This document shows, in pieces, positions 35,937 through 44,583 of a stretch of DNA of 64,000 nucleotides (the stretch's first letter is position 1; each line of letters begins with the position of its first letter). The notes beneath the pieces are model-generated. The model was not told the DNA's origin. It made no database searches and saw nothing but the letters and a program-made list of their open reading frames with translations. The DNA comes from Sediminibacterium soli (GTDB lineage Bacteria; Bacteroidota; Bacteroidia; Chitinophagales; Chitinophagaceae), in NCBI RefSeq assembly GCF_009939225.1, contig NZ_JAACJR010000006.1, positions 620,001 to 684,000 of the forward strand, read 5' to 3'. The position numbers were made by a program, and so were the translations under genes.

Positions 35937-36992
35937 TTACTCCGGTTCCTGCTGGCTGAGGCAATGGAAACTGCCGAGGCCCCAGATGATGTCGGTAGAA
36001 TCAATGCCCGTTACCTCCCTGTCGGGAAAACACTGTGACAGCAGGGACAGGGCCTTGTCGTCTTTGTCGCAGCGGTAGGTAGGCACGATTACATGGCCGT
36101 TGCTGATGTAAAAATTGGCATAGGATGCAGGCAGACGCTGGTCTTCGTATACCACGGCATCGGGCATGGGAAGTTCAACAATAGTAAGCTGCCGGCCATT
36201 CAGCAAGCGCATCGCTTTGAGTTGTTTCAGGTTATGCTGCAGTAATTCGTAATTCTCATCAGCTTTGTCTTCTTCGATCACGGTAACCACGGTGTCTTCG
36301 TTCACAAAACGAACGGTATCATCGATATGTCCATCGGTATCGTCGCCCACAATACCTTCATCCACCCACAATACCTGCTCCACGCCATAATAGTCAAACA
36401 GGTATTGTTCTATTTGCTGCTGGTTAAGATGCGGGTTGCGGTTGGGGTTCAGCAGGCAGGCAGTGGAAGTAAGCAGGGTTCCTTTTCCGTTGAATTCAAC
36501 AGAACCCCCTTCCATTACGATACCGGGATGGTGCACCGGCATAGCAAAATGTTTACCGATCAGCGTGGGGATCACATCATCCAGGTCATAGGGCGGGTAT
36601 TTGTCGCCCCAGGCATTGTAGCCCCAGTCAACGATCACTTTCTTTTGCGCTGCCGAGGGATTAACCAGAAATGCCGGCCCATGATCCCGGCACCAGGCAT
36701 CATTTGTCGGATGCAGGAAGAACTGAACCTTCTCCATGTTCACGCCCGCATTGCGCAGATGCGCTGTTGCCGCAGACCGCATGGCCTCATCGGCAACATT
36801 AATCCGCACCAGTTCCGTTTCGGCAAGGTATTTCACAAACAGGCTGTAATTGGGATAGATGGCATCGATCTTACCCGGCCAGCTGGCTTCCTTATGCGGC
36901 CAGCTCAGCCAGGTGGCTTCATGCCTGGCAAATTCGGCGGGGAAATAATAACCCAAAGATTTGGGCGTCGGTAAAGCAGTAACAGTATTCAA
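35937..36992 (-). CDS. aguA: Agmatine deiminase
   Basis: Converts agmatine to N-carbamoylputrescine. 351 aa, peptidyl-arginine deiminase-like fold. GGSVEFNGKGTLLTS near residue 160, DDTDGHIDDTVRFV near 215 with the catalytic His, and GLGSFHCLSQQEPE at the very C-terminus with the catalytic Cys, as in the family. N-terminal PAEFARHEATWLSWPH is characteristic. N-carbamoylputrescine amidase lies 91 bases upstream on the same strand, which strongly supports the call. Confidence 0.95.
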   Translation of the reverse strand: MNTVTALPTPKSLGYYFPAEFARHEATWLSWPHKEASWPGKIDAIYPNYSLFVKYLAETELVRINVADEAMRSAATAHLRNAGVNMEKVQFFLHPTNDAWCRDHGPAFLVNPSAAQKKVIVDWGYNAWGDKYPPYDLDDVIPTLIGKHFAMPVHHPGIVMEGGSVEFNGKGTLLTSTACLLNPNRNPHLNQQQIEQYLFDYYGVEQVLWVDEGIVGDDTDGHIDDTVRFVNEDTVVTVIEEDKADENYELLQHNLKQLKAMRLLNGRQLTIVELPMPDAVVYEDQRLPASYANFYISNGHVIVPTYRCDKDDKALSLLSQCFPDREVTGIDSTDIIWGLGSFHCLSQQEPE

Positions 36993-37083
36993 AGTTGTTT
37001 TTTATGCTGCAGTTAATGATTGACGGAGAGTATTCAGCATGAAGGAAGCTCCGCACGGAAATGATTCGAGCGTTCCCTGCCTG

Positions 37084-37959
37084 CTATTCTTCATCAATAA
37101 ATCGCCTGGTTATCTGCTGGTAGGAATCGATCCGCCTGTCGCGCATAAAAGGCCAGTGTGTGCGGTAGCGTTCTGTTTTTTGGGTATCGATGTCCACCAC
37201 CGCAACCTCTTCTTCCTCGTGCGATGCTTTGTATAATAAACTGCCGAACGGATTGCTGACAAAAGAGCCACCCCAGAATTTCATGGCGCCGTCCTGTTCA
37301 AACCCTACCCTGTTTACACTCACCACATGTACGCCGTTGGCAACGGCATGACTGCGCTGTATTGTTTGCCAGGCATTGTACTGCTCCGTATTGGTCTCCG
37401 CATCCTGCGAACTGGCCCAGCCGATTGCTGTGGGATAGAACAATATCTCGGCTCCCATCAGCGATGTGATACGCGCCGCTTCGGGATACCACTGGTCCCA
37501 GCAGATCAGCACCCCGAACGTGGCAAATTTTGTTCTGAAAACCTTATAGCCCAGGTCGCCCGGGGTAAAATAAAATTTCTCGTAATAGGCAGGGTCATCG
37601 GGGATGTGCATCTTGCGGTATTTGCCAAGATAGCTGCCATCGGCGTCGAGCACCGCGGTGGTGTTATGGTAAAGCCCCTGCGCGCGTTTCTCAAACAGCG
37701 AGGCGATGACCACTATGTTCAGTTCCGCGGCTACCGCACTGAGCGCATCGGTGGACGGACCGGGAATTGCTTCCGCCAGATCAAAATTGCGGTAGTCCTC
37801 CACATCGCAGAAATACAGCGAGGTGAACAGTTCCTGCAGGCAAACGATCTGCGCGCCTTTTGCCGCAGCTTCGCGCAGTTTGCTGATCGCTTTTGCCAGG
37901 TTCTCCTGTTTGTTTGCCGTGCAGCTCATCTGCACAAGACCTATTTTTACGATTGACAT
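37084..37959 (-). CDS. aguB: N-carbamoylputrescine amidase
   Basis: Hydrolyses N-carbamoylputrescine to putrescine, CO2 and ammonia. 291 aa nitrilase-superfamily protein with the catalytic triad: Glu in VCLQELFTS near residue 42, Lys in YRKMHIPDD near 115, Cys in GVLICWDQWYPEA near 153. FEQDGAMKFWGGSFVSNPFG matches the aguB type. Precedes agmatine deiminase, so the pair completes agmatine use after arginine decarboxylase. Confidence 0.94.
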   Translation of the reverse strand: MSIVKIGLVQMSCTANKQENLAKAISKLREAAAKGAQIVCLQELFTSLYFCDVEDYRNFDLAEAIPGPSTDALSAVAAELNIVVIASLFEKRAQGLYHNTTAVLDADGSYLGKYRKMHIPDDPAYYEKFYFTPGDLGYKVFRTKFATFGVLICWDQWYPEAARITSLMGAEILFYPTAIGWASSQDAETNTEQYNAWQTIQRSHAVANGVHVVSVNRVGFEQDGAMKFWGGSFVSNPFGSLLYKASHEEEEVAVVDIDTQKTERYRTHWPFMRDRRIDSYQQITRRFIDEE

Positions 37960-38012
37960 ATGCTATACTTGAGAAGGTTAATCAATAAACGGCGAAACAC
38001 AAGCCCGTAACT

Positions 38013-38750
38013 TTAGGTGATCTGCTGTATGAACGCGTTAAAACCGGATACACCCAGCGTTTTCTGGGTACAGAATCCTTCCCCAAATCCTACGCCAATC
38101 CTTTTGCCGAGCATCAGCGCCCTTGCTTTTATCGTTTCCAGAAACTGCGGCGTGGAGATATAGGTCTGCGGCTCGTCGCTGTCGGGGTTGGGGTTGAAGA
38201 ACTGCGTACCATAGGCCAGTATCGACTCTATCTTGCGATCCATGTGAGCGGTAATGTCCACTACAAAAGAAGGTTCGATAAACCTGTCCTGGATATAGTG
38301 AAACACATAACTCGGCTTCCATACTTCCTGCGGCTGCCCGTCGGAAACGGTTTCAATTTTTCGCAGTCCTGCCAGGAAAGCCGCGTCGGCAACCAGTTTA
38401 CCGCTGCGTCCATGGTCGGGGTGACGGTCTTCGAGCGAATTGGCCAGCAGGATGCGGGGCCGGTATGTACGGATAACGGTGATAACTTTGCGGAGGCTGG
38501 CTTCGTCGTTCTGAAAAAAACCGTCGGCAAGACGCAGGTTTTCGCGCACATCGATGCCCAGTATGCGGGCAGCGGCAGCGGCCTCCTGGTCACGGATATC
38601 CGCAGAACCGCGCGTACCCAGTTCTCCCCGGGTAATGTCTACAATGCCTACTTTTTTCCCCTCCGCCATGGCGGTAAGAAGGGTGCCCGAACAGCCGAGT
38701 TCCACATCGTCGGGGTGCACCCCGAAAGCGAGTATGTCGAGTTGTGTCAT
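38013..38750 (-). CDS. bshB1: Bacillithiol biosynthesis deacetylase BshB1
   Basis: 245 aa LmbE-like zinc deacetylase that removes the acetyl group of GlcNAc-malate in bacillithiol synthesis. HPDDVELGCSG near residue 11, RGELGTRG near 43 and HPDHGRSGKLV near 111 supply the zinc ligands; the length and pattern fit BshB1. Start at 38750 is preceded by an exact TACTTTTG box 17 bases upstream; a longer frame would swallow this box. A bacilliredoxin is encoded at 44584. Confidence 0.92.
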   Translation of the reverse strand: MTQLDILAFGVHPDDVELGCSGTLLTAMAEGKKVGIVDITRGELGTRGSADIRDQEAAAAARILGIDVRENLRLADGFFQNDEASLRKVITVIRTYRPRILLANSLEDRHPDHGRSGKLVADAAFLAGLRKIETVSDGQPQEVWKPSYVFHYIQDRFIEPSFVVDITAHMDRKIESILAYGTQFFNPNPDSDEPQTYISTPQFLETIKARALMLGKRIGVGFGEGFCTQKTLGVSGFNAFIQQIT

Positions 38751-38841
38751 AGTCTTTTTGCTGGCTGCAAAAGTAATGTCAAATCCCGAATACGGCAGGC
38801 ATTTAACGATAGCATACATACAGCGCCGGGCAGCGGCCGGT

Positions 38842-38925
38842 TCAGGGAAGGGATATGAGCAGCAAAACCAGCATGGTCAGGACCAGCAGGATGCCGGATA
38901 ATTTTTTCTGCGTCATGGCTTGCAT
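38842..38925 (-). CDS. Candidate 27-aa single-helix membrane microprotein
   Basis: An ATG at 38925 opens 27 codons to a TGA: MQAMTQKKLSGILLVL followed by a Leu/Ile-rich helix ending ISLP. Positive N-terminus and a ~17-residue hydrophobic helix fit an inner-membrane small protein. No TAnnTTTG box was found upstream, and there is no homologue to check here, so it could be chance. It lies between L31 and BshB1. Confidence 0.35.
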   Translation of the reverse strand: MQAMTQKKLSGILLVLTMLVLLLISLP

Positions 38926-39000
38926 TTTCTTAATGACACGAAACAGCCCGTTTGTGTTACCTCGCGGCGTCTCTTTTTTTGGGACCGGTAAAAGAGGGTA

Positions 39001-39025
39001 AAAAAAATCCCGCCGGAGGCGGGAT
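39001..39025 (-). terminator. Intrinsic terminator of the L31 gene
   Basis: On the minus strand: ATCCCGCC-tcc-GGCGGGAT, then a run of T. Lies about 20 bases past the L31 stop. Confidence 0.85.
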
Positions 39026-39045
39026 AATATGATCGCAGCAAAAGC

Positions 39046-39297
39046 TTAGTCTTTCTTTGCGTAACGCTTTTTGAATTTGTCGATACGACCCGCAGTATCC
39101 ACCAGTACGTTCTTACCGGTATAGAATGGATGCGAAGTATTCGAGATCTCCAGTTTGATCAATGGATATTCGTTGCCGTCTTCCCATTTGATGCTCTCTT
39201 TGGAACCGGCTGTAGACTTGCCCAGGAAGGAGGTACCGTTACTCATGTCTTTGAAAACAACAAAACGGTAGCTTTCCGGATGGATACCTTGTTTCAT
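39046..39297 (-). CDS. rpmE2: 50S ribosomal protein L31, type B
   Basis: 83 aa. Start [17 protein letters not shown]; the type B form, without the zinc-binding CxxC of type A L31 (VVFKDMSNG replaces it), with [25 protein letters not shown] near the C-terminus. The terminator follows directly. Bacteroidota use this form. Confidence 0.95.
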   Translation of the reverse strand: MKQGIHPESYRFVVFKDMSNGTSFLGKSTAGSKESIKWEDGNEYPLIKLEISNTSHPFYTGKNVLVDTAGRIDKFKKRYAKKD

Positions 39298-39454
39298 ACG
39301 ATTGTTTTTAGGTTGCACGGATTTGGCCGTACGATTATTAAAAGGATGGCAAAGGTAGCATAAATGCGGGAAGGGAAAAAGAACTCGGGAAAATTAATAA
39401 TCAGTACTTAGTAATAAATAACTTACATATTATATTTAAAATGTAATTAATTAA

Positions 39455-39946
39455 TTAGTTCTTCATATTCACATACTGCAGGGGCAGCCCCAGCTGTGCA
39501 CCGCGGCAGAGGGCGATCACTTCCTGGAGATCGTCGATCTTTTTACCGGTAACGCGGATGATATCGTCCATAATGGCCGCCTGTACCTTGATGCCGCTGT
39601 CCTTGATCAGTTTAACGATCTTTTTGGCATCATCCTGTTTCAACCCATTGCGTACGGTCACTTCTTTCTTCACCACCTTGCCGCTGGGATAAGCGTCCTT
39701 GCTGAAATCGAAGGCACCGGCATCGATGCCCTGTTTCATGGCGCGACTGATCACCACATCGATCACCTGTTTCATCTTCATATCGCTCTCTACCTCCAGG
39801 CTGATCACATAGCTTTTTTTATCCAGCTCGATCGAAACCGGAGATCCCCGGAAATCAAACCGGTTGCTGATCTCTTTTTTCACGGTGTTAACCGCATTAT
39901 CGAGGGTCTGCAGATCCACTTCGCTGGCAATGTCAAAAGAAGGCAT
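39455..39946 (-). CDS. YajQ family nucleotide-binding protein
   Basis: 163 aa, full length. Family motifs: MPSFDIASEVDLQTLDNAVNTVKKEI, TRFDFRGS (here NRFDFRGSPVSIELD), a glycine-rich middle and LAIMDDIIRVTGKKIDDLQEVIALCR. Some YajQ homologues bind c-di-GMP; this one's ligand is unknown. A TATTTG-like sequence precedes the start, which argues against longer in-frame starts. Confidence 0.9.
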   Translation of the reverse strand: MPSFDIASEVDLQTLDNAVNTVKKEISNRFDFRGSPVSIELDKKSYVISLEVESDMKMKQVIDVVISRAMKQGIDAGAFDFSKDAYPSGKVVKKEVTVRNGLKQDDAKKIVKLIKDSGIKVQAAIMDDIIRVTGKKIDDLQEVIALCRGAQLGLPLQYVNMKN

Positions 39947-40074
39947 ATCATTGGCTTTCGACAAATATCGTTAAATCCGGGAATTCAGGGGAAGGAAACC
40001 TGAGCCGGCGTGAGTTATCGTAAGTTGTTGTGAGGCGGAGAAAAAAAAAAAATTGAGGCACCGAATATTTTTGC

Positions 40075-40225
40075 TCTGCCTCCTGCTGCTCCGTTCCTTG
40101 TTCTTCCATTCCTTGCTCCTTGTTCTTCTGTTCCTCTGTTCCTTTGCTCCTTGTTCTTCCGTTCCTTGCTCCTTGCTCTTCTGTTCCTTGCTCTTTGCTC
40201 TTCTGTTCCTCTGTTCTTATTCTTC
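40075..40225. repeat. Degenerate pyrimidine tandem array
   Basis: Words such as tgttcct, ttgctcc, ttgttct repeat over 150 bases with no fixed period. Translated on the minus strand it gives a Glu/Gln/Gly-rich run (EEQGTEEQG...), which is a by-product. It shares words with the 35801-35936 element. Confidence 0.7.
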
Positions 40226-40232
40226 CGTCACA

Positions 40233-40260
40233 CGAAAAAGCCCCGATAGACATCGGGGCC
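40233..40260 (-). terminator. Intrinsic terminator of the TonB-dependent receptor
   Basis: On the minus strand: GCCCCGAT-gtct-ATCGGGGC, then five T. About 180 bases after the receptor stop, so the mRNA has a long tail. Confidence 0.75.
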
Positions 40261-40438
40261 GGTTCTATATAATGCACATGAGAAAAAACGATTATCTGGG
40301 TCCAAAGTTGCCGATCTGTGCAATATGATGGCGGGCTTTTGGTATGAACGGCGTTAATGAAATGTTAGCAGGATAAACAACCGCGTATTTTACGGAGAAC
40401 ACTGCGTTTGATTTGCCGTTTCATTACATGAACGGTTG

Positions 40439-42892
40439 TTAGTTGTTACCACCACCCACACGGTTGGTTTCATCAACGGTATTGCGTTTACGCTGCTGCA
40501 CGGTTTTGCCTTTATTGAACCGGTAACTGAAGCTCAGGTTCAGCTGCCGGCTGTCGCGCTGCTGGCGGATACTGACATCGATATTCTGGTATTTGCTGTA
40601 GCCGCTGAATATTTGTGTGAGGAATACATCGCGCAATACCAGCCTGATGGAACCTTTGTTCTTCATCACCTGCTTGGAAATGCCCAGGTTCATACCCCAC
40701 ATATCGTTCGATGCCAGCACGCCCTGTACCTGCGGCGACCTGTAAAAACCGCTCAGTTCCCCACCCCATCCTTTCGGGAAACTGAACTGGTTGTTTACGT
40801 TGGCCATAAAAGAACTTCCGTTCACTTCAATATAACCGCCGTTTACGATACCGCTGAATTTGTTGTTGAATGCATTCAGGTAAACACTTGTCCTGAACCA
40901 TTTTGTCACCGGCGCATTCAGGCTGACCGAAACGCCGAAGCTTTGTCTTTTCGCAATATTGGCTTTCTTGATAAAACTGGTATTGGTGCTGTCTACCTGT
41001 TCCAGCACTTCCTGGATGATATCATTGGTTGTACTGTAATTCAATGAGGTGGTCAGAAAACCGCGGTAGGTATGGTTCAGCTCAATATTATGGCTGAATT
41101 GTGGGTTCAGGTAAGGATTGCCCACCTGGTAGGTGTATTTATCCAGGAAGTTATAGAAAGGGTTCAGGTCCTGGTAATTCGGACGATCGATACGGCGGCC
41201 ATAGCTCAGGCCAAACTGGTGTTTATCGCCCGGCGTAAAACTCAGGTACGCAGTGGGGAACACCTGGGTGTAACTCCTGGTAAAGGTTTGCCCGCTGGTT
41301 AGCTGGTTACCCCTGATATTGGTGTTCTCCATACGCAAACCCAGTTGTGCGCCCCATACCTTGGTGAGCTGCTTACTCAGATTCAGGTAAGCGGCATTGA
41401 TGTTTTCCCTGTATAAAAAATGATTGCTGCGCGCTATGTCCACATCGTATTTGCCCGCGGTATTATTCCAGTTGGCGTACTGCGCGTTGTTATCGGTGCT
41501 TACATAACTGCTTTTCAGACCGGCTTCAAAACGGCTTCCGTTTTTCAGGGGCTGCAGGTAATCCAGTTTGCCGCTGTAGATATTGATATCGGAAGGGATA
41601 TTGCCTTTCAGCAGTTCATCGGGTTTCTGCTTGTTGCCCGCATTGTCGTAGAACAGGTTGCTCAGCAACTGGTCGGCGCCCGAGCTGTAGTTCACGTAAT
41701 CCAGGTCCATGGTCAGTTCTTTACCCGCACTGTCAAATACATGTCTGCCGTTTATGTTCACGCCCACATTCCTGAAAAAAGATTTCATATCGTTAACCGC
41801 CTGGGTACGGGTGGTCAGCGCTCCCGATGCGTTGTTGATCAGTGTCACATTGTCCACGAGTTCGGTGTTGCGGCTGTCGTAACCGGTTACCACCACGCCG
41901 AGTGTTGTTTTCCGGCTCATAAAATAATCAACGCCGGCCTTATAGTTAAGTCCTTTGTTATCCCGCATACTGTGTGCGTTCTGGTCAAATACCGAGAGCA
42001 CGTTAGCCCCGCTCTTATCGCGGAACCTGCGTAAAATATACAGGTCGCCAAAGTTCTCGCTGTAGTTGGTGCTTGCGTTGCCGAAAAAGTTGAGTTTGTT
42101 ATGACGGTAATTGAGGTTGGCGCTGAGGCTGGCTTTGGGATAGATGCCCTGCGCATAACTGGCCGTAACACTGCCGTTATACCCCATGGTCTTTGTTTTC
42201 TTGGTCTTGATATTGATCACACCCGAATTACCCGACGCGTCAAACTTGGCCGGCGGGTTGGTCATGATCTCTATCTGGTCCAGGTTGGCGCTGGGCATGC
42301 CTTTCAGCATATTGGCCAGGTCGGCGGAACTCAGGTAAGTGGGCTTGCCGTCCATCATCACCATCACGCCCTGTTTTCCCTTCAGGCTGATGTTGCCGTC
42401 TTTGTCAACAGAAATACCCGGCGATTTTTCCAGCAGTTCCATAACCGTGGTGCCGGTATTGGAAGGAGTGGCATCCACATTGATGATGGTCCTGTCCACT
42501 TTCTGTTCAACAAAAGGACGCTGCGATACCACCGTAACACCACTCAATTCCCTGGATGCGGTTTGTAATACGATCGGCTTAACGGTATACGAAGGACTGG
42601 CTTCGCTGATCTCAAATGCCTCGCTGTAAAATTTTACAAAACCCAGCGATTGGGTCATCACCCGGTACCGCCCGTTTGCCACTTTTTCGATCGCAAACTG
42701 ACCGGCTTTGTCCGATACAGCCATTTTTACCATGGCCGAATCCTTTACCCTAACCAGGGCCACCGATGCAGATTCCACCGCTTTGTCGGCCCCGGAAACA
42801 GTGCCGTTCACTTTCCCGTTTGATTGTGCTTGGCTGACAAATGAAAAGGATAAGATCCCGAAAGCAGTCAGCAGGCTTAGCAATTTCTTCAT
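40439..42892 (-). CDS. TonB-dependent outer membrane receptor (OMP_b-brl type)
   Basis: About 817 aa. Signal peptide, a carboxypeptidase-regulatory-like beta domain (about 25-105, KVNGTVSGADKAV), a plug with LKGKQGVMVMMDGKPTYLSS and PPAKFDASGNSGVINIKT near residues 190-215, then a beta-barrel rich in aromatic girdles with YGRRIDRPNYQDLNPF near 600. It ends in a basic-Asn tail. Substrate unknown. A perfect palindrome lies over its inferred promoter. Start at 42892. Confidence 0.9.
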   Translation of the reverse strand: MKKLLSLLTAFGILSFSFVSQAQSNGKVNGTVSGADKAVESASVALVRVKDSAMVKMAVSDKAGQFAIEKVANGRYRVMTQSLGFVKFYSEAFEISEASPSYTVKPIVLQTASRELSGVTVVSQRPFVEQKVDRTIINVDATPSNTGTTVMELLEKSPGISVDKDGNISLKGKQGVMVMMDGKPTYLSSADLANMLKGMPSANLDQIEIMTNPPAKFDASGNSGVINIKTKKTKTMGYNGSVTASYAQGIYPKASLSANLNYRHNKLNFFGNASTNYSENFGDLYILRRFRDKSGANVLSVFDQNAHSMRDNKGLNYKAGVDYFMSRKTTLGVVVTGYDSRNTELVDNVTLINNASGALTTRTQAVNDMKSFFRNVGVNINGRHVFDSAGKELTMDLDYVNYSSGADQLLSNLFYDNAGNKQKPDELLKGNIPSDINIYSGKLDYLQPLKNGSRFEAGLKSSYVSTDNNAQYANWNNTAGKYDVDIARSNHFLYRENINAAYLNLSKQLTKVWGAQLGLRMENTNIRGNQLTSGQTFTRSYTQVFPTAYLSFTPGDKHQFGLSYGRRIDRPNYQDLNPFYNFLDKYTYQVGNPYLNPQFSHNIELNHTYRGFLTTSLNYSTTNDIIQEVLEQVDSTNTSFIKKANIAKRQSFGVSVSLNAPVTKWFRTSVYLNAFNNKFSGIVNGGYIEVNGSSFMANVNNQFSFPKGWGGELSGFYRSPQVQGVLASNDMWGMNLGISKQVMKNKGSIRLVLRDVFLTQIFSGYSKYQNIDVSIRQQRDSRQLNLSFSYRFNKGKTVQQRKRNTVDETNRVGGGNN

Positions 42893-42919
42893 GATTATCA
42901 ATTTATTAGATTAAATTTT

Positions 42920-42951
42920 TAGAACTATTTGTTGCTAATTACAGGTCAAAA
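42920..42951 (-). promoter_or_regulatory. Inferred promoter of the TonB receptor
   Basis: Minus-strand TTTTG (42947-42951), 19 bases, then TAGTTCTA (42920-42927): a near match to TTTG-N19-TAnnTTTG. The upstream half overlaps the edge of the 42948-42984 palindrome. Confidence 0.45.
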
Positions 42952-42984
42952 CTATGTACTATGTTTTGCATAGTACATAGTTTT
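42948..42984. promoter_or_regulatory. Perfect 16-bp-arm palindrome upstream of the TonB receptor
   Basis: Two perfect 16-base arms around a 5-base centre (left arm AAAACTATGTACTATG). It overlaps the -33 element of the inferred receptor promoter. Contains CTATGTAC/GTACATAG half-sites. Palindromes with ATGTnnnnACAT-like ends recall PadR operators, but no regulator gene is adjacent, so the identity is inference. Confidence 0.8.
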
Positions 42985-43248
42985 ACAATGAGCGGCGCTA
43001 AATGAGGATGAATGGTAGGGATGGGAAGGCGGCGAGTGCCGGAGGAGCTTGAGGGGGCGTGAGTTATCGTGAGACCTCAGACATAAGACAGGCACTGTTC
43101 TGAAGCGGGATCGGGGTTGTGGCGTGAAGGGGTGAATCACTATTGGCGTGATCTGGCGGGAGTCACTACATTCAGCAAAAAAAAACTGCTGGATGGAGGC
43201 CAAACAGCAGCTTGAAAAATTCTTACCTGTCAGATCAAGTCCTGACTA
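42985..43248. other. Gap with a gtgagttatcgtgag word and the lgt terminator
   Basis: With 42893-42947 and the palindrome this completes a 356-base gap between two leftward genes. GCGTGAGTTATCGTGAG at about 43057-43073 repeats a word of the 59924-60090 element. No gene seen. Confidence 0.5.
43177..43210 (-). terminator. Intrinsic terminator of lgt
   Basis: On the minus strand CTGCTG - 13-base loop - CAGCAG, then nine T (43177-43185 as A on the plus strand). Lies 39 bases past the lgt stop. Confidence 0.7.
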
Positions 43249-44421
43249 TTACAACGCACGATTGATGTTTGCCGTTTCTCCGTTAAACCATTTTTTTGAT
43301 TTCACGATCAGCACTACGCCGGCTATGACCAGCAGCAGGGAGATGATCTCGGCCTGTGTTGGTTTGAAGGGAAGGAATTCGTATTTCGTATTGATCCGTA
43401 TCTGTTCGATGAAGAAACGCTCCATGCCGTTAAAGATGAGGTAAAGACCGGATAGCTGTCCTGCCAGTTTGATGCGTTTGCGCACAGACCAGAGTACAAA
43501 GAACAGCACCAGGCACATCAGGAATTCATACAGCGACGTAGGATATACGCCCACGGGCAATTGGTTGCAGTACTGACCTGCACAGTCCCGGATCGGCGTT
43601 CCTTCCTGCAGCACATTGTGCGGGTATTTGTAAGACCACATCCAGTCGGGCAGCCAGGCAAAAGGTTTGCGGCTGATATTCGGTTCACCCCAGTCGCCAT
43701 CGCCCGAGAGATGGCAGCCCAATCGCCCTACGGCATAGGCCAGCATCATGGCAGGCGCTGTGGCATCGCAGAGATGGATGACACTGATGTTTTTCTTCCT
43801 GCTGTAATAAATAATGGCGGCTCCCGCGCAGATCAGTCCGCCGTAAAAAGTAAGTCCGCTGAAAGATACCAGCGAACCCCATGGGTCTTTTACAAATTCG
43901 TTCCAGTTCTCCAGGTTATGAAAGATCTTGGCGCCGAGAAAACCGAATATGGCGGCGTAGATCACGATGTCTCCCACCCTGTCGTGCGGCCAGATGCGTA
44001 CGGTGCGTGTTTCCGGTTTCTCCAGACGCTGTTTGCGTTTCTCCCACCATTTCAGTCCGCAGAACAGCGCGCCGGTTGCCAGTCCGAGCCATGCGTTGCC
44101 GCGCGCGGAAAGAATAAACGATTGCGGGTCGTTCAGGGCGTCGTCGATCGTAAAGGCGCCGATGATCTTATAGCCGAATATAAACCCGAGTATAAAATTC
44201 ACAAAGAGTTCGCTGAACGATGCCGGTGCGCCGATGGTGATGGTTTCATCGGTATGTTGAAACAAACCCTGCTGCTGTTTGCGTTTCAGTTCTTTGGTCA
44301 GTATCCATGCCGCGGCAAGAAACGACAGCGCCACCACAAAGCCGAATGTGTTTACGATCTTCAATCCGTTCCATTCAACCCCAAAAAAATCTCTGAATGC
44401 GTAGTATAAATTAGGATACAT
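43249..44421 (-). CDS. lgt: Prolipoprotein diacylglyceryl transferase
   Basis: 390 aa multi-pass membrane enzyme that adds diacylglyceryl to the lipobox Cys of prolipoproteins. Membrane helices along its length; the family signature VGRLGCHLSGDGDWGEPN (about residue 230), PTSLYEFLMCLVLF near 305 and a conserved GLISGLYLIFNGMERFFIEQIR segment. It is somewhat longer than in Proteobacteria (~290 aa), as usual in this phylum, with an insertion after the first helices. Confidence 0.93.
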   Translation of the reverse strand: MYPNLYYAFRDFFGVEWNGLKIVNTFGFVVALSFLAAAWILTKELKRKQQQGLFQHTDETITIGAPASFSELFVNFILGFIFGYKIIGAFTIDDALNDPQSFILSARGNAWLGLATGALFCGLKWWEKRKQRLEKPETRTVRIWPHDRVGDIVIYAAIFGFLGAKIFHNLENWNEFVKDPWGSLVSFSGLTFYGGLICAGAAIIYYSRKKNISVIHLCDATAPAMMLAYAVGRLGCHLSGDGDWGEPNISRKPFAWLPDWMWSYKYPHNVLQEGTPIRDCAGQYCNQLPVGVYPTSLYEFLMCLVLFFVLWSVRKRIKLAGQLSGLYLIFNGMERFFIEQIRINTKYEFLPFKPTQAEIISLLLVIAGVVLIVKSKKWFNGETANINRAL

Positions 44422-44512
44422 GTGGTCGGTGCAGTTTTAGCGCTGAAAGATGCAATGTTAGTTGTTTCGATTGATATGCCGAAGGCAGAAATGATGACCC
44501 GTTCCAATTCCC

Positions 44513-44550
44513 GAAAAAAGTAAGGCCCCACTTGCGTGAGGCCTGTACTT
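44513..44550 (-). terminator. Intrinsic terminator of the bacilliredoxin gene
   Basis: On the minus strand AAGTAcAGGCCtCAC - gcaa - GTGgGGCCTTACTT, then T-run (plus-strand A at 44514-44519). Lies 33 bases past the stop. Confidence 0.85.
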
Positions 44551-44583
44551 ACTAACCCATCTATAAACAAAACTAAGTGAAAA

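Larger units (their letters stand above)
39947..40438. other. Gene-free gap with a purine/pyrimidine tandem block and a terminator
   Basis: 492 bases between two leftward genes. 40075-40225 is a degenerate tandem array of ttcct/ttgctcc/ttgttct words (strongly pyrimidine on the plus strand). It lacks the second complementary arm seen elsewhere. The terminator at 40233-40260 follows. One gtgagttatcg word lies at 40008-40020. Confidence 0.6.

Noticed and set aside
39948-40277. Glu/Gln-rich minus-strand frame
   Set aside because: It is the translation of the pyrimidine tandem array, lacks a start signal and has low complexity.
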